Source of the DNA: Oribacterium asaccharolyticum ACB7
Lineage (GTDB): Bacteria > Bacillota > Clostridia > Lachnospirales > Lachnospiraceae
Direction of reading: 5' to 3'
Length of the DNA: 64,000 bases
NCBI RefSeq assembly: GCF_000238075.1
Contig: NZ_JH414506.1
Coordinates: forward strand, 405,364 to 469,363
Shown piece by piece: positions 62,160 through 64,000 of the stretch. How positions within the stretch are numbered: position 1 is the first letter of the stretch; the number at the start of each line of letters is the position of its first letter. A program made the translations under genes and the position numbers. The notes beneath the pieces were generated by a model. It saw nothing but the letters and a program-made list of their open reading frames with translations. It was not told where the DNA came from and did no database searches.

Positions 62160-62520
62160 AAATCAAGAAGCTGGTACAACTCTCTCCAGTGAACGCATTT
62201 TCTTCGCGCTAAGATAATTCTTCGAGACATTCATATCACTTTTTACAATATTTCCTTTCGGTACTGCCACTCAATTTGTTAATCCCTTGTAAGGTTTATC
62301 TGTATATCTCACGATCAGAATTAACTTTTAGCCTAGAGCAATAATCAATTGGGCGCTATAGTGCTTAATGTCACGTCCAACCTGACAAAATCCTTCCTCT
62401 TGAACTATCCGGAATTTCCGGATAGTTGAATCTTCCTCAAGCTCTGCATCAGAATTAATTTTCTTAATATGCTAGTTGATTGTACGAACATTAACGTCAT
62501 ATAGTGCTTCCATTTCCATT
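62160..62520 (-). pseudogene. RhuM-family gene relic
   Basis: The minus strand still reads MEALYDVNVRTIN, a stop, then HIKKINSDAELEEDSTIRKF and KHYSAQLIIALG. A lost base gives a second stop before KVNSDREI, and the C-terminal VSKNYLSAKKMRSLERVV follows. RhuM proteins sit in pathogenicity islands and are fused or linked to defence genes. At least two stops and several frameshifts show it is dead. Confidence 0.85.
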
Positions 62521-62611
62521 TTCATTCATTAATCCGACGCTCTCTTCAAGTTCTTTATAACAAGCCAAAATAACCTGAAGCATATATCTGAGAAACGGAA
62601 TCGGATTATTT
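62516..62611 (-). pseudogene. Relic of a duplicated Fic gene
   Basis: TTTCATTCATTAATCCGAC through GAAACGGAATCGGATTATTTT matches 57027-57127 of the intact Fic gene at about 80 percent, same orientation, with small deletions. Confidence 0.85.
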
Positions 62612-62756
62612 TAAGTGGGATGTCGAGACAGCAAGCAAAGTATGCCGTTTAACAATATAAATATATGAAGAACAATATGATACAAGTCCGGTATCACGCG
62701 TTTTTCACTCATAGGAATGAGCCTTAGCGTGCCTTTAAAGCACGCATTGTACCCTT

Positions 62757-63038
62757 TCAGTTTTCTTTCGGAGGCACCAAAGAGAGTGTAATACCAATGG
62801 CAAAAAACTGAATCGTAAACCACAACACAAGGATTGTGAACAAAATCCATTTACCTGTAGGCTGAAAAAAACGATAACTAATCAGTCCTATGCTATACAG
62901 GCAAAGCATGGCAAACTCTGCGCTCTGAATTCCCATTCCTTCAACAAGAATTCGTTTCCCGAAGCGCCATGTAATCGTACATCCCAGAAACCATATCCAA
63001 AGCAATATTTGCACGAATAGCGTTAATATCATATTCAT
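62757..63038 (-). CDS. Small membrane protein of unknown function
   Basis: 93 residues, three hydrophobic segments (about 4-22, 40-57 and 64-84). GGAG lies eight bases before the ATG. No motif recognised. It sits between relics, so it may be an orphan of the rearranged region. Confidence 0.45.
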   Translation of the reverse strand: MNMILTLFVQILLWIWFLGCTITWRFGKRILVEGMGIQSAEFAMLCLYSIGLISYRFFQPTGKWILFTILVLWFTIQFFAIGITLSLVPPKEN

Positions 63039-63102
63039 CCAGAAATCTCCATGGAAAGATTTTTACATATACCACAGTATTTACTGTACTCTCACATATA
63101 AA

Positions 63103-63420
63103 AAGGTACAGTCCCGTTATGCTAATCCGGTTCTCCTCATCATTGATGAATGGCTCCTTCTAAAGCCTACGGAGACTGAGCAGCATGATATCCTGGAATG
63201 CCTTCACAGAAGAAGAAAGAAATCTTCCACTATATTTTGTTCACAGTATGATCCATCCGGATGGTACGACCAGCTTGGCGGCGATGATAGTCCGCTTGCT
63301 GAGGCCATCCTCGACAGGATTAAACATGATGCCTACAAGATCAATATCATACCGACTGACCCAACGAACTATAAGTCTATGAGAGAGGTATACGGCCTTG
63401 ATCCGACATTAAGCGAGTAA
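63103..63420 (+). pseudogene. IstB-like ATP-binding protein, 3' fragment (IS21 family)
   Basis: One open frame to the stop at 63418-63420 reads PVLLIIDEWLLLKPTETEQH (Walker B region), KSSTIFCSQYDPSGWYDQLG, then PLAEAILDRIKHDAY. This is the C-terminal half of IstB, the helper ATPase of IS21 transposases. The N-terminal half with Walker A and the istA gene are missing, so it is an insertion-sequence relic. Confidence 0.88.
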
Positions 63421-63598
63421 ACTCGCACCAGTAACTAAGCAATACGACGGTTTCCTATTCCGGAATAGCAGCTCCGCTGCGCCAGAATATTCACTCAATA
63501 TAATTTTTTTGTTTTCCATAACTTCTATTATTTCCATCAACACACCCTCTTCTTAAAATATTTATTTTTATTATTGTTTGAGTTTAACAAACCTATAT

Positions 63599-64000
63599 TT
63601 ATATATGACTATTCAACCAATCTATTTTTTTAAAGTCTTTATTGTTATTATTATCATTTCTATATGAATCTTTCGATGAGGCTTTATAAATCTGTAAAAA
63701 CTGTTTTAGACTTGGTACACGAAACCTTATTTCGTTTAGTTGAATTAGTTCTATATCCGATTCAGCAATACCCGCAAAATCATATAAGGAATCGATTGAA
63801 CCGTATTCTACACTAACTCCATTTTTTTGAAATTCATGCTCATGAATGTCCACTAAATCATATCCCAATTTTTCCATAACCATCATTATTTTGTCCCAAT
63901 CATAAATTCTAAGTTCATCAGGAGCTTCCCATCCTCTTGGATCTCCTTGAACATGAATATCAATATCTGATGGCTCCCAATCTTCTTTTGATATAAATTC
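63599..64000 (-). CDS. Nucleotidyltransferase-like protein, C-terminal part (cut by window edge)
   Basis: 134 codons are visible, running in from the right edge to a stop at 63599. It contains WEPSDIDIHVQGD, a D-x-D pair of the kind found in DNA-polymerase-beta-type nucleotidyltransferases. It ends in a polar tail with an Asn run (RNDNNNNKDFKK). The start is outside the window. Similar proteins modify antibiotics or act in minimal toxin-antitoxin pairs; which one cannot be told. Confidence 0.6.
   Translation of the reverse strand, partial: EFISKEDWEPSDIDIHVQGDPRGWEAPDELRIYDWDKIMMVMEKLGYDLVDIHEHEFQKNGVSVEYGSIDSLYDFAGIAESDIELIQLNEIRFRVPSLKQFLQIYKASSKDSYRNDNNNNKDFKKIDWLNSHI

Noticed and set aside
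63185..63382. Short plus-strand ORF
   Set aside because: It is the wrong frame of the IstB fragment at 63103-63420.

Overview
The window looks like chromosome from a low-to-mid GC Bacillota, most probably an anaerobic Lachnospiraceae-type Clostridium relative. The reasons are strong AGGAGG-type ribosome binding sites, frequent GTG/TTG starts, AgrC/AgrA-type LytTR systems, DUF1848, DUF4143 and DUF2828 proteins, a yjdF riboswitch and lantibiotic-type ABC exporters. The genus cannot be fixed from sequence alone. No rRNA, tRNA, CRISPR array or complete insertion sequence was seen.

Layout. 0-9 kb: an ABC exporter behind a promoter with textbook LytTR boxes, its histidine kinase and LytTR regulator, and a small family of paralogous membrane proteins, one decayed. 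9-20 kb: a PIN/Phd toxin-antitoxin pair, then metabolic genes (PlsC, TraX-like, RclA-type flavoprotein, uracil-DNA glycosylase, acetamidase), the first of three DUF4143 ATPases, and a deleted O-acetylhomoserine sulfhydrylase relic. 19-24 kb: a DUF2828 (TROVE/vWA-like) gene divergent from a WYL regulator, with a GC-rich structured RNA candidate between them, then a yjdF riboswitch and its operon. 24-28 kb: two more DUF4143 ATPases. 28-48 kb: transporter and regulator operons (SemiSWEET, TetR-CPBP-MFS, DrrAB-like ABC, LytTR-DUF3021-EamA, MgtA, and a two-component system with a lantibiotic-type ABC exporter).

48-64 kb is accessory and rearranged. DUF1848, an ADP-ribosylglycohydrolase with an unknown N-terminal domain, a deleted AlbA-type gene, a 1,125-residue STAND-like NTPase and a class II Fic protein form one block. 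Downstream are an ABC operon and an AbiE toxin-antitoxin pair, interleaved with relics of the ADP-ribosylglycohydrolase, Fic, RhuM and IstB genes. This is best read as a decayed second copy of the block inside a defence-type island.

Two themes stand out. Regulatory DNA is unusually readable: each of the three DUF4143 ATPase genes has its own, different repeat or palindrome at its promoter, and the Fic and STAND genes share a duplicated leader motif. Genes are also being remodelled by short repeats: a 19-bp tandem duplication frameshifts a flavoprotein, a T7 tract frameshifts a histidine kinase, and three unrelated genes carry in-frame 12- or 18-bp tandem repeats at their extreme N-termini. 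The best candidates for an undescribed system are the DUF2828/WYL/structured-RNA locus and the DUF4143 ATPase-plus-private-operator units.
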